DNA of 64,000 bases from an uncultured Geobacter sp. Lineage in GTDB: Bacteria > Desulfobacterota > Desulfuromonadia > Geobacterales > Geobacteraceae. Shown piece by piece: positions 9,886 to 18,538 of this stretch (positions are counted from its first letter, which is position 1; each line of letters begins with the position of its first letter). Position numbers and translations under genes: made by a program. Where the stretch lies: contig CALABV010000051.1 of the NCBI GenBank assembly GCA_937886325.1, positions 1 through 64,000 of the forward strand, written 5' to 3'. The notes beneath the pieces are model-generated. The model did not search any database. It worked only from the letters and a program-made list of their open reading frames with translations, and was not told the DNA's origin.

Positions 9886-10100
9886 CGATTAATCCTATAT
9901 TCGGCAGTTGAAGTCATCCTTCGTTCACTCCGAATGCCCTTCTTCTGCTGCTCTAGGCTCATTTCGCTACAGCCGATGAACTCACCCTGCGGGTTCGGAC
10001 ACCATCGGCTGTTAACGCTCTATTTCGCCAAGAGCAGCAACGAATCAGGTCGAAGTCGTTCTCTTCGGACGACTCCAACTGCCGTTTTCAGGTTAATTTC
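9886..10100. repeat. Intergenic element of nested inverted repeats (MITE-like)
   Basis: Three inverted pairs are nested inside each other. The outer pair is CGGCAGTTGaAGTCaTCC (from 9902) against its near-complement ending at 10084. The middle pair is TGCTGCTCT (9946-9954) with AGAGCAGCA (10031-10039), perfect. The inner pair is CAGCCGATG (9970-9978) with CATCGGCTG (10003-10011), perfect. The similarity of the outer arms extends to ATTAA-containing flanks, giving terminal inverted repeats of roughly 30 bp. The whole could fold into one long hairpin. No coding frame is seen. It occupies the gap between the FIST receptor and tRNA-Ser. Confidence 0.75.
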
Positions 10101-10120
10101 GCGAAATGCATTTTTGGTGA

Positions 10121-10160
10121 CGGAATAGAAAAAGGGGTTAGCTGTTAAAGCTAACCCCTT
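10121..10160 (-). terminator. Rho-independent terminator of tRNA-Ser
   Basis: AAGGGGTTAGC (10132-10142) and GCTAACCCCTT (10150-10160) form an 11-bp perfect stem. On the minus strand it is followed by TTTCTATT. It lies directly 3' of tRNA-Ser. Confidence 0.9.
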
Positions 10161-10168
10161 GATTTTAA

Positions 10169-10258
10169 TGGCGGAGAGATAGGGATTCGAACCCTAGGAA
10201 CGGCAAGCCGTTCAACAGATTTCGAGTCTGCCGCCTTCGACCTCTCGGCCATCTCTCC
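10169..10258 (-). tRNA. tRNA-Ser (CGA anticodon)
   Basis: The minus strand gives a 90-nt class II tRNA with encoded CCA: acceptor GGAGAGA/TCTCTCC, anticodon stem CAGA..TCTG with loop CTCGAAA (anticodon CGA), a long variable arm (AACGGCTTGCCGTT) and the T-loop GGTTCGAATCC. A strong promoter and a terminator frame it. Confidence 0.97.
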
Positions 10259-10271
10259 TCGATGCCCGCGC

Positions 10272-10300
10272 ATTATCCGGGAATCCTTCCGGAATGTCAA
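10272..10300 (-). promoter_or_regulatory. Sigma-70 promoter of tRNA-Ser
   Basis: TTGACA (10295-10300) and GATAAT (10272-10277) are separated by exactly 17 bases on the minus strand. The predicted start lies about 5 bases before the mature tRNA end. Confidence 0.8.
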
Positions 10301-10432
10301 GCCGGAGCTGTTCTAAAACAATCCTTCAAGCCCGTATTAAACTGGGATGAAGGGGATGCACGGGATACCTGCAAAAATCTGAACATAAGATCTATCCCCC
10401 TTACTCCCTTGTGTCCCTGTTGCTTCGATTTT

Positions 10433-11278
10433 TCATTTGTCGTAGCGTTCCGCACGGTACGAGCTCCGCACGTAGGGGCCGCTCTCCACGTGCCGGAAAC
10501 CCATGGACAGGGCCTTTTCCCGATGCCGGTCAAAGGCCTCGGGTGTAAGATATTCCCGGACCGGGTAATGCCGTTTGCTCGGGGCCAGGTACTGGCCGAT
10601 GCTCAGGTAACGGCATCCCCTTTCCAGCAGGTCGGCAAATACCCTCTCCACCTCTCCTGCTTCTTCACCCATCCCGAGCATTATTCCCGACTTTGTCCTC
10701 AGAGAGGGGTCCAACTCCCTGGCCGTGCCGAGCAGCGCGAGGGAACGGCGGTAGTCGGCGCCGGCTCGGATGTGATAGAGGCGGGGCACCGTTTCCAAGT
10801 TGTGACCGAGGATGTCCGGATGCGCCGAAACGACGATTTCAAGACTGCCCCTGTCCCCTCCGAAATCGGGTATCAGGAGTTCGATCGCCGTTTCCGGGGA
10901 TGCGCCCCGCACGGCCCGCACCGTGTCGGCAAAGAAGGATGCGCCGCCGTCCGGAAGGTCGTCCCGCGTGGGGCTGGTAATCACGGCATGCTTGAGCCCA
11001 AGGAGGCGGATAGCCTCCGCCACCCGACCGGGTTCATCCCGGTCGGGTGGGAGAGGCTCCCTCTTGGTGACGTTGCAGAAGGAACACATACGGGTACAGG
11101 CGGTCCCGAGTATCAGAAAGGTCGCCCGACCGCTCCCGTAGCATTCCGAGATATTGGGGCAGTGGGCCTCCCTGCACACGGTATGCAGCCTGAGACCATC
11201 CAGGAGAGCATCCATGTCCTGGTGGCCGGCGGGTGAGATCTTCTTCCGGAGCCATTCGGGGCGGTGAGACGGACTCAT
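10433..11278 (-). CDS. lipA: Lipoyl synthase
   Basis: LipA inserts two sulfurs into protein-bound octanoate, completing the lipoyl group needed by GcvH and other lipoyl proteins. The 281-residue protein shows both iron-sulfur motifs: auxiliary cluster cysteines C35, C40 and C46 (CREAHCPNISEC) and radical-SAM C61, C65 and C68 (CTRMCSFC). The C-terminal SYRAE supplies the conserved serine ligand. The ATG at 11278 overlaps the stop of the upstream ligase gene (ATGA) and follows GGAGGAGGG. It is the last gene of the gcvT-gcvH-gcvPA-gcvPB-lipM-lipA operon, so the cofactor is made together with its target. Confidence 0.96.
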   Translation of the reverse strand: MSPSHRPEWLRKKISPAGHQDMDALLDGLRLHTVCREAHCPNISECYGSGRATFLILGTACTRMCSFCNVTKREPLPPDRDEPGRVAEAIRLLGLKHAVITSPTRDDLPDGGASFFADTVRAVRGASPETAIELLIPDFGGDRGSLEIVVSAHPDILGHNLETVPRLYHIRAGADYRRSLALLGTARELDPSLRTKSGIMLGMGEEAGEVERVFADLLERGCRYLSIGQYLAPSKRHYPVREYLTPEAFDRHREKALSMGFRHVESGPYVRSSYRAERYDK

Positions 11279-12084
11279 CCCTCCTCCATTCCGTGGTTCC
11301 ATGCGTCCGAGAGATACTTGCGTTCCCGCAGACGGTTTGCCTCTTCCCGCTCTTCCCGGCTGGGGTCGCATGCGCGAAGCGTTATCCCGAGGTTTTTTTC
11401 AAAGGAAGCGACAAGAAATCCCTTCAGGCGCTCTTCGTCCGTGTCCGGCGCCAGGTCGGAAATCGAGCTCGCCCACCGCTCAGGGCCGGGCGGCTCTCCC
11501 CGGAGGAAAGGTATCATGCGGGAGAGGCGGTCGCGCAGGGGGATGGAACCGTGCTGGAAGATGATCCCCCGCGTGCGGCGCTGGGCGTTCCCGCCCAGTT
11601 TGCGGCCTCCGACAGTGATGTCGTACTCCTCCCGGCCCGCGAAACAGAGTGAGGTCCTTTCACCCAGACTCTCGTCTGCCCGGCGTGAATCGACGGCAAA
11701 GGCAGGGTCCAGGCCCATCCCGCGGTACGCTAGGATGAGAAAACCGCACAGCTTTCGGTACGATTCCTTGACGCCCCTGACCCCGTCGATATGCTCCGGG
11801 GAACAGATGATACTATAGGTCAGTTCATCCCCGTGAAAGATGCATCCGCCGCCCGTGACCCGCCTGACAACGGCGATCCCCTCCCGTGCGCATCGCTCCA
11901 GCTGGAGCACATCACCGGCCTGCTGGAATTTGCCGAGGGAAAACGCGGGCGGGGTCCACCCGTAGAGACGCAGCACCGGCTTCGACTTCGCCGGTTCGAA
12001 ACAGGCGAGAAGGGCCTCATCAAGCGCCATGTTGGTCGGACCGTCCAGGGGGCCGGTGTCGATAAGGCGCCACTCCTTACTCAT
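11275..12084 (-). CDS. Octanoyltransferase / lipoate-protein ligase family (LipM-like)
   Basis: This 269-residue protein belongs to the LplA/LipM fold that moves octanoyl or lipoyl groups onto the lysine of lipoyl domains. Motifs are RRVTGGGCIFHGDELTYS and GGRKLGGNAQRRTRGIIFQH. A cysteine in LCFAGREEYDI sits where LipM-type octanoyltransferases have their acyl-thioester cysteine, which favours LipM over a pure ATP-dependent ligase. It lies between gcvPB and lipA with start/stop overlaps on both sides. A GTG at 12087 overlapping the gcvPB stop is an alternative start. It probably charges GcvH with octanoate before LipA acts. Confidence 0.88.
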   Translation of the reverse strand: MSKEWRLIDTGPLDGPTNMALDEALLACFEPAKSKPVLRLYGWTPPAFSLGKFQQAGDVLQLERCAREGIAVVRRVTGGGCIFHGDELTYSIICSPEHIDGVRGVKESYRKLCGFLILAYRGMGLDPAFAVDSRRADESLGERTSLCFAGREEYDITVGGRKLGGNAQRRTRGIIFQHGSIPLRDRLSRMIPFLRGEPPGPERWASSISDLAPDTDEERLKGFLVASFEKNLGITLRACDPSREEREEANRLRERKYLSDAWNHGMEEG

Positions 12085-13544
12085 CACCCCTCACTCCTCA
12101 CTTCAGATGGGTAGCAGACCCGGATCTCCCGTGCAGCCCTGGTCTCGTCCAGACGGGAAACCGGCGTGGTGCGCGGGGCCTGCAGCAGTTCCCCGGGATT
12201 CGTTTCGGCCAGTTCCGCCGCCTCGATCATGGCGTCGATAAAGGCGTCGAGGGTCTCCCTGCTTTCCGTCTCGGTGGGCTCGATCATAAGCGCTTCCTTG
12301 ACGATCAACGGGAAGTAGACCGTGGGCGGATGGAATCCCCGGTCGATGAGGAACTTGGCGATGTCGATGGCGTGGACGCCTTTTCCGGCCTGGCGGGCCG
12401 CGGACAGGACGCATTCGTGCATGCAGGGCTTGTCAAAGGGGATGTCATACCACTCCTTGATACGACGCATGACATAGTTGGCGTTCAGCACCGCCATCTC
12501 GCTGACCTCGGTGAGGCCTTCCCGTCCGAGCATGGTGATGTAGGCGAGCGCCCTCACCAGCACCCCGAAGTTTCCGTAGAAGGCGGCAATGCGGCCGATG
12601 CTCTCCGGCCCTCCTTCCTCCACGATGAAATCGCCGGTATCCCGTTGCGTCACGCGCGGCGAAGGAAGGAAGGGGACAAGATCGGCCTTCACCCCCACCG
12701 GCCCGCTCCCCGGACCGCCGCCGCCGTGGGGTGTTCCGAATGTCTTGTGGAGGTTCACATGGATGGCGTCGAAGCCGATATCGCCGGGCCGCACCTTTCC
12801 GAGGATTGCGTTGAGGTTGGCGCCGTCGCAGTACACCAGAGCGCCGTGGTCGTGGGCGATGGCGCAGATCTCGGCCACGTGGGGATTGAAGAGGCCGAGG
12901 GTATTGGGGCATGTCATCATTACCGCGGCCACCTCTTGGTTCATGGCGCCTTTGAAGGCGGCCAGGTCCATGTCTCCGTATGAGGCGGTCGGAACGGTAA
13001 TCACCTCGTATCCGGTCATGGCCGCGGTGGCCGGATTCGTGCCGTGGGACGAGTCGGGCACCACCACGAAACGCTTCCGGTTGCCGTGCGCCCGATGGTA
13101 GGCGGCAATCATCATGATGCCGGTCATCTCCCCGTGCGCGCCGGCAAGGGGTGTGCAGGAGAATTCGTCCATGCCGGTGATCTCGGCCAGAAGCCGTGAA
13201 AGCGCATGGATTACCCCGAGGGAGCCCTGAACGAGCTTCCCGCCCGACGGCAGAAGGGGCAGCATGGGATGGGAATGGGAGAAGAGCCTCGCGGCATCCT
13301 CGCAGGCAGCGGGGTTGTATTTCATGGTGCAGGATCCGAGCGGGTAGAAGGTGGTGTCCACTCCCAGATTGCGGCGGGAGAGATTGGTGAAGTGCCGCAC
13401 CACGTCCAGTTCGCTCATCTCGGGAAGCCCCGGCGGTTCTTTCCTGAGCAGAGCGTCCGGCAGGTCCGCGGCCCTCGGCACATCGGAACGGGGAACGTGG
13501 GCGCCGCGACGGCCGGCAACGGATTTTTCGAAGATCAGGTCCAT
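12084..13544 (-). CDS. gcvPB: Glycine dehydrogenase (decarboxylating) subunit 2
   Basis: GcvPB is one half of the split P-protein, a PLP enzyme that decarboxylates glycine and passes aminomethyl to lipoyl-GcvH. At 486 residues it matches the family length. The PLP-binding lysine is K267 in [20 protein letters not shown], and [12 protein letters not shown] near residue 67 is a family signature. The start overlaps the end of gcvPA by 10 bases, so translation is probably coupled and the two subunits are made in equal amounts. Confidence 0.96.
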   Translation of the reverse strand: MDLIFEKSVAGRRGAHVPRSDVPRAADLPDALLRKEPPGLPEMSELDVVRHFTNLSRRNLGVDTTFYPLGSCTMKYNPAACEDAARLFSHSHPMLPLLPSGGKLVQGSLGVIHALSRLLAEITGMDEFSCTPLAGAHGEMTGIMMIAAYHRAHGNRKRFVVVPDSSHGTNPATAAMTGYEVITVPTASYGDMDLAAFKGAMNQEVAAVMMTCPNTLGLFNPHVAEICAIAHDHGALVYCDGANLNAILGKVRPGDIGFDAIHVNLHKTFGTPHGGGGPGSGPVGVKADLVPFLPSPRVTQRDTGDFIVEEGGPESIGRIAAFYGNFGVLVRALAYITMLGREGLTEVSEMAVLNANYVMRRIKEWYDIPFDKPCMHECVLSAARQAGKGVHAIDIAKFLIDRGFHPPTVYFPLIVKEALMIEPTETESRETLDAFIDAMIEAAELAETNPGELLQAPRTTPVSRLDETRAAREIRVCYPSEVRSEG

Positions 13545-14881
13545 AACGCCTCCTCCAACCCCCTCCCCAGCGCATCGATCTCTTCCCTGGTCCGCTTCTC
13601 GGTCACGGTTACCGTGAGGCAGCGCTTCATTCCCGGATAGTGGCCGCCAAGGGGTATGCCGGCGGCAATTCCTTTTACCAGAAGCCTCTCCGCCACATGT
13701 TCAGCGTCCTGAGGCAGAGTGAGGGTGAACTCGTTGAAGGTCGGTCCGTCCGTGAGCAACGATACGCCCCGCACCGTCGCAAGCACCTCCCTGGCATACC
13801 CGGCCTTGTCGTAATTGAGCCGCGCCAGGTCGGCAAAACCCTCCTTGCCGACCACGGAAAGGAAAATCAGGCCGCGCAGTGCGCACAGGCTCTGGTTGCT
13901 GCAGATGTTGGAGGTTGCCCTGTGCCGCCGGATATGCTGCTCCCGGGCCTGGAGGGTGAGGACGAAGCCGCGTCTCCCTTCCCGGTCCACGGTCTCGCCC
14001 ACGATCCTTCCCGGCAGGTTGCGGATATGCTCGCTGCGCACGGCGAGGAAACCGAAGGAGGGGCCTCCGAAGCTGACCGGATTCCCCAGGCTCTGGCCGT
14101 CCCCCACGGCCATATCCGCCCCCATTTCACCCGGGCTCTTGAGGATGCCCAGCGCGATTGGATAGACCGAGACGACAAGGAGCCCGCCACGGCGGTGGAT
14201 CTCATCCGCCAGGTCGCTCAGGTCATCCACGGCGCCGAAGAAAGAGGGGTTCTGGGCAATCACCGCGGCAACGCCGTCGTCCAACCGGGTGAGGATCGCA
14301 GTCCGGTCACTCATTCCGTTGCTCGGAGATGTCTCCAGGACTTCGACATCGAGATTGGCGAGGTAGGTTCGGACAATGCTCCGCGAGAACGGATTCACCG
14401 TACCGTCCAGGATAATCCGCCTTCTTCCCGTAATTCGGAGGCTCATGAGAGCAGCCTCGGCCAGGGCTGTGCCGCCGTCATAGAGCGAGGCGTTGGTCGC
14501 ATCCATGCCGGTGAGCCGACAGATGGCGGTCTGGTACTCGTAAAGGGCCTGGAGGGTCCCCTGGGAACATTCGGGCTGGTAGGGGGTATAGGAGGTGGCG
14601 AATTCCGCCCTGGCCGCAAGGCGGTCGACCACGGACGGAATGACATGGTCGTACCAGCCTCCGCCGATGAACGGGATGATGTCATGACGGTCCCCGGCCG
14701 CCAGTTCCCCAATCCTGCGCAGCATCTCGAACTCGGACATGCCCGGAGGAAGGTCGAACGACCGGGCGCGCAGTTCAGGGGGTATGCAGTCGAACAGTTC
14801 CGCGATCTCGGCGACTCCGATGACACCGAGCATCTCGCGGATCTGTTCCGGGGTATGGGGGCAATAGCCGGAACCGCTCAC
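13535..14881 (-). CDS. gcvPA: Glycine dehydrogenase (decarboxylating) subunit 1
   Basis: This is the other half of the heterodimeric P-protein. With the GTG start at 14881, which overlaps the gcvH stop as GTGA, the product is 448 residues, the usual size. The N-terminus [17 protein letters not shown] and the segment [17 protein letters not shown] are typical; [20 protein letters not shown] is a strong family signature. A longer frame running upstream through gcvH is an artefact. It works with GcvPB, GcvH and GcvT in the glycine cleavage system. Confidence 0.95.
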   Translation of the reverse strand: MSGSGYCPHTPEQIREMLGVIGVAEIAELFDCIPPELRARSFDLPPGMSEFEMLRRIGELAAGDRHDIIPFIGGGWYDHVIPSVVDRLAARAEFATSYTPYQPECSQGTLQALYEYQTAICRLTGMDATNASLYDGGTALAEAALMSLRITGRRRIILDGTVNPFSRSIVRTYLANLDVEVLETSPSNGMSDRTAILTRLDDGVAAVIAQNPSFFGAVDDLSDLADEIHRRGGLLVVSVYPIALGILKSPGEMGADMAVGDGQSLGNPVSFGGPSFGFLAVRSEHIRNLPGRIVGETVDREGRRGFVLTLQAREQHIRRHRATSNICSNQSLCALRGLIFLSVVGKEGFADLARLNYDKAGYAREVLATVRGVSLLTDGPTFNEFTLTLPQDAEHVAERLLVKGIAAGIPLGGHYPGMKRCLTVTVTEKRTREEIDALGRGLEEALWT

Positions 14882-15252
14882 GGGAGCACCCGCACGTAGT
14901 CGTCGTATTCCCCGCGCGTGAGAAGGGACTTCAGTCCCTCGGGTTCCGTAATCTCCATGCGGACCAGCCACCCTTCCTCATCAGGGCTCCGGTTGACAAT
15001 CTCCGGCGCGGAATCAAGCGCCGCGTTGACCTCCATCACCGTGCCGGAGAGGGGGGCGTAGATATCGCTCGCAGCCTTTACCGACTCGATGGTACAGAGG
15101 ATCTCCCCCTGGCGCACCTCCCTGCCGACCTTGGGGAGTTCGACAAAGGTGATATCCCCCAACTGCTCTGCGGCGTATCCGGTAATCCCGACGAATCCGC
15201 TCGTGCCGTTGATGCGAATCCACTCATGTTCCCTGGTGTAATAGGTATCCAT
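14878..15252 (-). CDS. gcvH: Glycine cleavage system H protein
   Basis: GcvH carries the lipoyl arm that shuttles aminomethyl between the P-, T- and L-proteins. The 124-residue product has the lipoyl lysine K59 in [11 protein letters not shown] and the conserved start [10 protein letters not shown]. Two ATGs occur in tandem (15255 and 15252); the second is four bases from AGGAGGG and is preferred. The frame stays open upstream through dispersed repeat copy B, but that extension is repeat sequence and not protein. Confidence 0.95.
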   Translation of the reverse strand: MDTYYTREHEWIRINGTSGFVGITGYAAEQLGDITFVELPKVGREVRQGEILCTIESVKAASDIYAPLSGTVMEVNAALDSAPEIVNRSPDEEGWLVRMEITEPEGLKSLLTRGEYDDYVRVLP

Positions 15253-15270
15253 CATCCCTCCTGAATATCT

Positions 15271-15448
15271 CCTGAATCCGTGATGTCTGAATGCCGAGGC
15301 GAGCGGAATGCCGGGGTTTGAACGTCGCCGCTGCTGTGTCACGCCGGGTACGCTGGGTGAACGTCGTCGGGCCGATTCACCCCACGCCAATGCAGGAAAC
15401 CGAGGCGTTCCGCGAAGGCGAAGGCGTGAAGGCGTCACGGACTCAGGT
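15271..15448 (+). repeat. Dispersed repeat family, copy B (full length, about 178 bp)
   Basis: This copy begins CCTGAATCCGTGATGTC and ends GCGTCACGGACTCAGGT, in the same orientation as copy A. It lies between gcvT and gcvH inside the operon, so it is transcribed in the gcv message. With copy C it brackets gcvT in inverted orientation. Confidence 0.9.
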
Positions 15449-15484
15449 ATGTATGACGGCCGGCTAAACGCACACCGCCGGCCG

Positions 15485-16576
15485 CTATCTTCTCAGCGTT
15501 CCATCACGGTAAAACGGCAGCTCCACCACGGTCGCTTCAAGCGAAATCTCTTCGTGCCGAATCTCCAGGTGTGTACCGGTTTGCGAGCAATCCGGGCTCA
15601 CATACCCCAATCCGATGCCGCAGCCGAGCATGGGAGAAAAGGCGCCGCTCGTCACGGTTCCAACCGTTTCTCCCCGACACAGGATTTGATAGCCGTGACG
15701 GGGAGAGCGACGGGAAGAGACCCGGAACGCCGTCCGTACTCTCGACATGCCTTCCGTCTGTTGGCGGATAAGAGCATCCTTCCCCCTGAAATCCTTGGTG
15801 AGATCAACGAAACGATCCAGCCCTGCCTCAAGGGGGGTGGTGGTCTCATCCAGATCGTTGCCGTAGAGGCTGTACCCCATCTCCAGGCGGAGGAGGTCCC
15901 TCGCCCCGAGCCCGGCGGGCGCGATGCGGCCGTCCTTCAGCAGGAGCCGCCAGAGATCGACGACCCGGTCATCTCCCAGGTAGATCTCGTACCCGAGTTC
16001 GCCGGTATAGCCGGTGCGGCTGACAATCGCCTCGGCTCCGAGAATGGTCATGCGCCTGAATCCGAAGAAGGGGATATCTTTCACCTCGTCGCCCGCCAAC
16101 TCAGCGAGAACATCCCGGGAATGCGGTCCCTGGAGGTCCAGCTTGCCTGCATGCCCGGTGAGGTCTTCAAAGAGCGGGTTTCCGCCCAGCCCTGCCTGTA
16201 TTGCGGCGAAGTCCTTTTTTTCGGGTCCGGCGTTGACCACCATCATCAGACGGTCGGCTGCCAGGCGGTAGACGGTCAGGTCGTCGAGGATCCCCCCCTG
16301 TTCGTTCAGGAGGAATCCGTACCGGCAACGGCCCACCGCTATCGTCTCGAGCCGGAAGGAAAAGAGCCGCTCGATGCCGGATGCTGCGATATCCCCGGCA
16401 AAAAGAAACCGGCCCATATGGCAGGTATCGAACAGGGCGGCAGACTCCCTGCACCGGCGGTGCTCCGCCAGAATCCCGTCATACTGAATCGGCATGATCC
16501 ATCCGCCGAAGGGCGCCATCCGTGCGCCGAGTCTTTCATGCTCGTGAAGAAGAGAGGTGGTTTTCAGGGTTTCCAT
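15485..16576 (-). CDS. gcvT: Glycine cleavage system aminomethyltransferase (T protein)
   Basis: GcvT transfers the one-carbon unit from aminomethyl-lipoyl-GcvH to tetrahydrofolate and releases ammonia. The 363-residue protein starts METLKTTSLLHEHERLGARM and has APFGGWIMPIQYDGILAEH and SRTGYTGELGYEIY, all typical. The ATG at 16576 is chosen because the family begins just before TxLxxxHxxLGA and GGTGA lies seven bases upstream. It is the first gene of the gcv-lip operon, separated from gcvH by 230 bases containing repeat copy B. Confidence 0.95.
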   Translation of the reverse strand: METLKTTSLLHEHERLGARMAPFGGWIMPIQYDGILAEHRRCRESAALFDTCHMGRFLFAGDIAASGIERLFSFRLETIAVGRCRYGFLLNEQGGILDDLTVYRLAADRLMMVVNAGPEKKDFAAIQAGLGGNPLFEDLTGHAGKLDLQGPHSRDVLAELAGDEVKDIPFFGFRRMTILGAEAIVSRTGYTGELGYEIYLGDDRVVDLWRLLLKDGRIAPAGLGARDLLRLEMGYSLYGNDLDETTTPLEAGLDRFVDLTKDFRGKDALIRQQTEGMSRVRTAFRVSSRRSPRHGYQILCRGETVGTVTSGAFSPMLGCGIGLGYVSPDCSQTGTHLEIRHEEISLEATVVELPFYRDGTLRR

Positions 16577-16625
16577 GGGAGAGTCACCAGTCCGGTTCCG
16601 TAGGGATGTGTGCGCGCCGGGTACC

Positions 16626-16698
16626 ACCCGAATCCGTCATGCCTTCACGCCTTCGCCTTCGCGGAACGCCGCGGCATTCAGACATCACGAATTCAGGT
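16626..16698 (-). repeat. Dispersed repeat family, copy C (internally deleted, about 73 bp)
   Basis: Read on the minus strand it has the left end of the family (ACCTGAATTCGTGATGTC through TGAATGCCG) joined directly to the right end (GCGTTCCGCGAAGGCGAAGG to the terminal inverted repeat). About 105 bp of the middle is missing. It lies immediately upstream of gcvT, opposite in orientation to copy B. Confidence 0.85.
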
Positions 16699-16796
16699 AT
16701 CAGTATACCAGCATCCGGGAAAATGTCCGGAAGAGGCGGCGTCGACACATGCCGTCGTATTGAATCACGAATCCCCTGGAGCAGTGCCGACCGTGG
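16699..16796. other. Short spacer upstream of the gcv operon
   Basis: A TATACT hexamer on the minus strand (16702-16707) could be a -10 box, but no matching -35 is seen. I looked for a glycine riboswitch here and did not find one. Confidence 0.35.
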
Positions 16797-16843
16797 GCAA
16801 AAAAGACAGGGAGGCCATCTTTGTCCGACGGCCTCCCTGTCTT
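16797..16843 (-). terminator. Rho-independent terminator of degP
   Basis: AAGACAGGGAGGCC (16803-16816) and GGCCTCCCTGTCTT (16830-16843) pair perfectly over 14 bp. On the minus strand the stem is followed by a run of six T. Confidence 0.93.
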
Positions 16844-16897
16844 CCTGTCCCATCCATCATCTGTCGTCCAGCGGTTTCCGCCGGGAAAAAGACACCT

Positions 16898-18295
16898 CTA
16901 TTCCACCTTCAGGGCAACGAAAAGCGACGAGTCTCCCCGACGCACGAGGAAAGGAACCGTCGCGCCCTTTTTCAGTGACGAAACCAGTTTCGCATATTCC
17001 TTGGTGTTCTTCACGGGAGTGGTGTTTATCTGCCTGATAATGTCACCCACCGAAATCCCCGCTTCGTCGGCCGCACTTCCCGGCTTCACCTCTGTTACGA
17101 CAACGCCGGAGGTCTCCTGTATCCTCAGACGAGCCGCGATATCCTTCGTAAGATCCGCGACGACGAGACCGAAGCGCGCCTCGGCCGACGCTTCCTTCTG
17201 CGTGCTTTGCCCGCTATCGGCCATCCGTTCGATGACCACGGTTTTTTCCAGGGTCTTGCCGTCCCTCAGCACCTTGACGGACGCTCTCTTGCCCACGGGA
17301 GTGACGGCGGCGAGCCGGGGAAGGTCATGCATATCCTTGATGGTTTTCCCGTCAAACTCGAGAATGATATCACCGGCATTCAGTCCGCCCTTTTCCGCCG
17401 GGCTGTCCTTCACCACCTCGGCTATCAGGGCGCCTTTTTCACCCTTCATCCCGAACGATGCGGCGAGCTCTGGAGTAACCGGCTGAACACTGACGCCGAG
17501 CCACCCTCTCGTCACCCTGCCCGTTTCCTTCAATTGGGTCAGCACGGCTTTTGCCATATTAATCGGAATGGCAAAGCCTATTCCCTGTCCCCCGGCGACA
17601 ATGGCCGCATTGATACCGATCACCTCTCCTTTTGCGTTGAAGAGCGGACCTCCGGAATTGCCGGGATTGATGGAGGCGTCGGTCTGGAGATAATCATCGT
17701 AGGGTCCGCTGCCGATCCATCTTCCCTTGGCGCTGACGATCCCCGCTGTCACGGTCTGGGCAAGGCCGAACGGGTTGCCGATGGCCATAACCCATTCTCC
17801 CACCTCAAGGGCGTCACTGTCACCCAGCGGGGCAACCGGAAGGTTTTCCTTCGTTTCTATACTGATGAGCGCCAGGTCCAGCTTTTCATCGGCCCCCTTG
17901 ACCTGCCCTTTGAACTCACGGCCGTCGGAAAGCTTCACCTTGATCTCGTCGGCGCCGGACACCACGTGGTTATTGGTGAAGATGTAACCGTCGCCGATGA
18001 TGAACCCCGAACCCTGCCCTCTCTGCTTGAAGGGGCGCTGGGGCACATCCTTGAAAAACCTCTCGAAAAAATCCTCGAAGGGGTCGTTTCCGAAGGGATT
18101 AGCCTGCTGTCGGCGGGAAGGCTGCTGTTTGCCGATGACCTTGGTTGTGCTGATATTCACAACAGCGGGCTTGAGCTTCTTCGCCAGCTCGACGAAATCC
18201 GGTGGAGCCGCCTTGGCTTCGGCATGATCGACGGAAATGAACGACAGAGATGCGGCCAGAAAGACGGCCAGAAAACGGAATACTTCTTTGCGCAT
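16898..18295 (-). CDS. degP: Do/DegP-family periplasmic serine protease
   Basis: DegP-type proteases degrade or refold misfolded envelope proteins. The 465-residue protein has a signal peptide (about 1-27), a trypsin-like domain with catalytic H110 (TNNHVV), D140 (DLALI) and S214 (GNSGGP), then two PDZ domains (about 265-350 and 370-460). Length and layout match the family. AGGGGG precedes the ATG. It has its own promoter 45-73 bases upstream and a strong terminator, so it is a single-gene unit. The OmpR-type regulator just upstream on the same strand could control it, but that is only suggested by position. Confidence 0.95.
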   Translation of the reverse strand: MRKEVFRFLAVFLAASLSFISVDHAEAKAAPPDFVELAKKLKPAVVNISTTKVIGKQQPSRRQQANPFGNDPFEDFFERFFKDVPQRPFKQRGQGSGFIIGDGYIFTNNHVVSGADEIKVKLSDGREFKGQVKGADEKLDLALISIETKENLPVAPLGDSDALEVGEWVMAIGNPFGLAQTVTAGIVSAKGRWIGSGPYDDYLQTDASINPGNSGGPLFNAKGEVIGINAAIVAGGQGIGFAIPINMAKAVLTQLKETGRVTRGWLGVSVQPVTPELAASFGMKGEKGALIAEVVKDSPAEKGGLNAGDIILEFDGKTIKDMHDLPRLAAVTPVGKRASVKVLRDGKTLEKTVVIERMADSGQSTQKEASAEARFGLVVADLTKDIAARLRIQETSGVVVTEVKPGSAADEAGISVGDIIRQINTTPVKNTKEYAKLVSSLKKGATVPFLVRRGDSSLFVALKVE

Positions 18296-18339
18296 GAGAT
18301 ACCCCCTGCTCTGTAATCGGACAAAAAACTGCCCGTCTT

Positions 18340-18368
18340 ACTGTAATGTCGGGATTGGTATTTGTCAA
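18340..18368 (-). promoter_or_regulatory. Sigma-70-type promoter of degP
   Basis: TTGACA (18363-18368) is followed after 17 bases by TACAGT (18340-18345) on the minus strand. The predicted leader is about 40 bases. Confidence 0.65.
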
Positions 18369-18538
18369 CCTGGCGGAGAACAGGGGATGCTGATACGATT
18401 CGGGAGGAGAAAAAGCGGCGCTGGAGAAAACGGTAAGGAGTCTGAAGGAACGGCAGGCCGGGGAGCCCGTCCCGTGTGGAACGGACTCCCTGAGCGATGG
18501 TTTTCCATCCTTCGGCCCGCGTTGCGCGGGTCCGGTTA

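Noticed and set aside
15255..15438. N-terminal extension of GcvH through the repeat
   Set aside because: The extra 61 residues are translated repeat copy B; the GcvH family starts at the ATGs at 15255/15252, next to AGGAGGG.
16699..16800. Glycine riboswitch upstream of gcvT
   Set aside because: I looked for the conserved paired-aptamer sequence pattern in the leader and did not see it; most of the gap is repeat and degP terminator.
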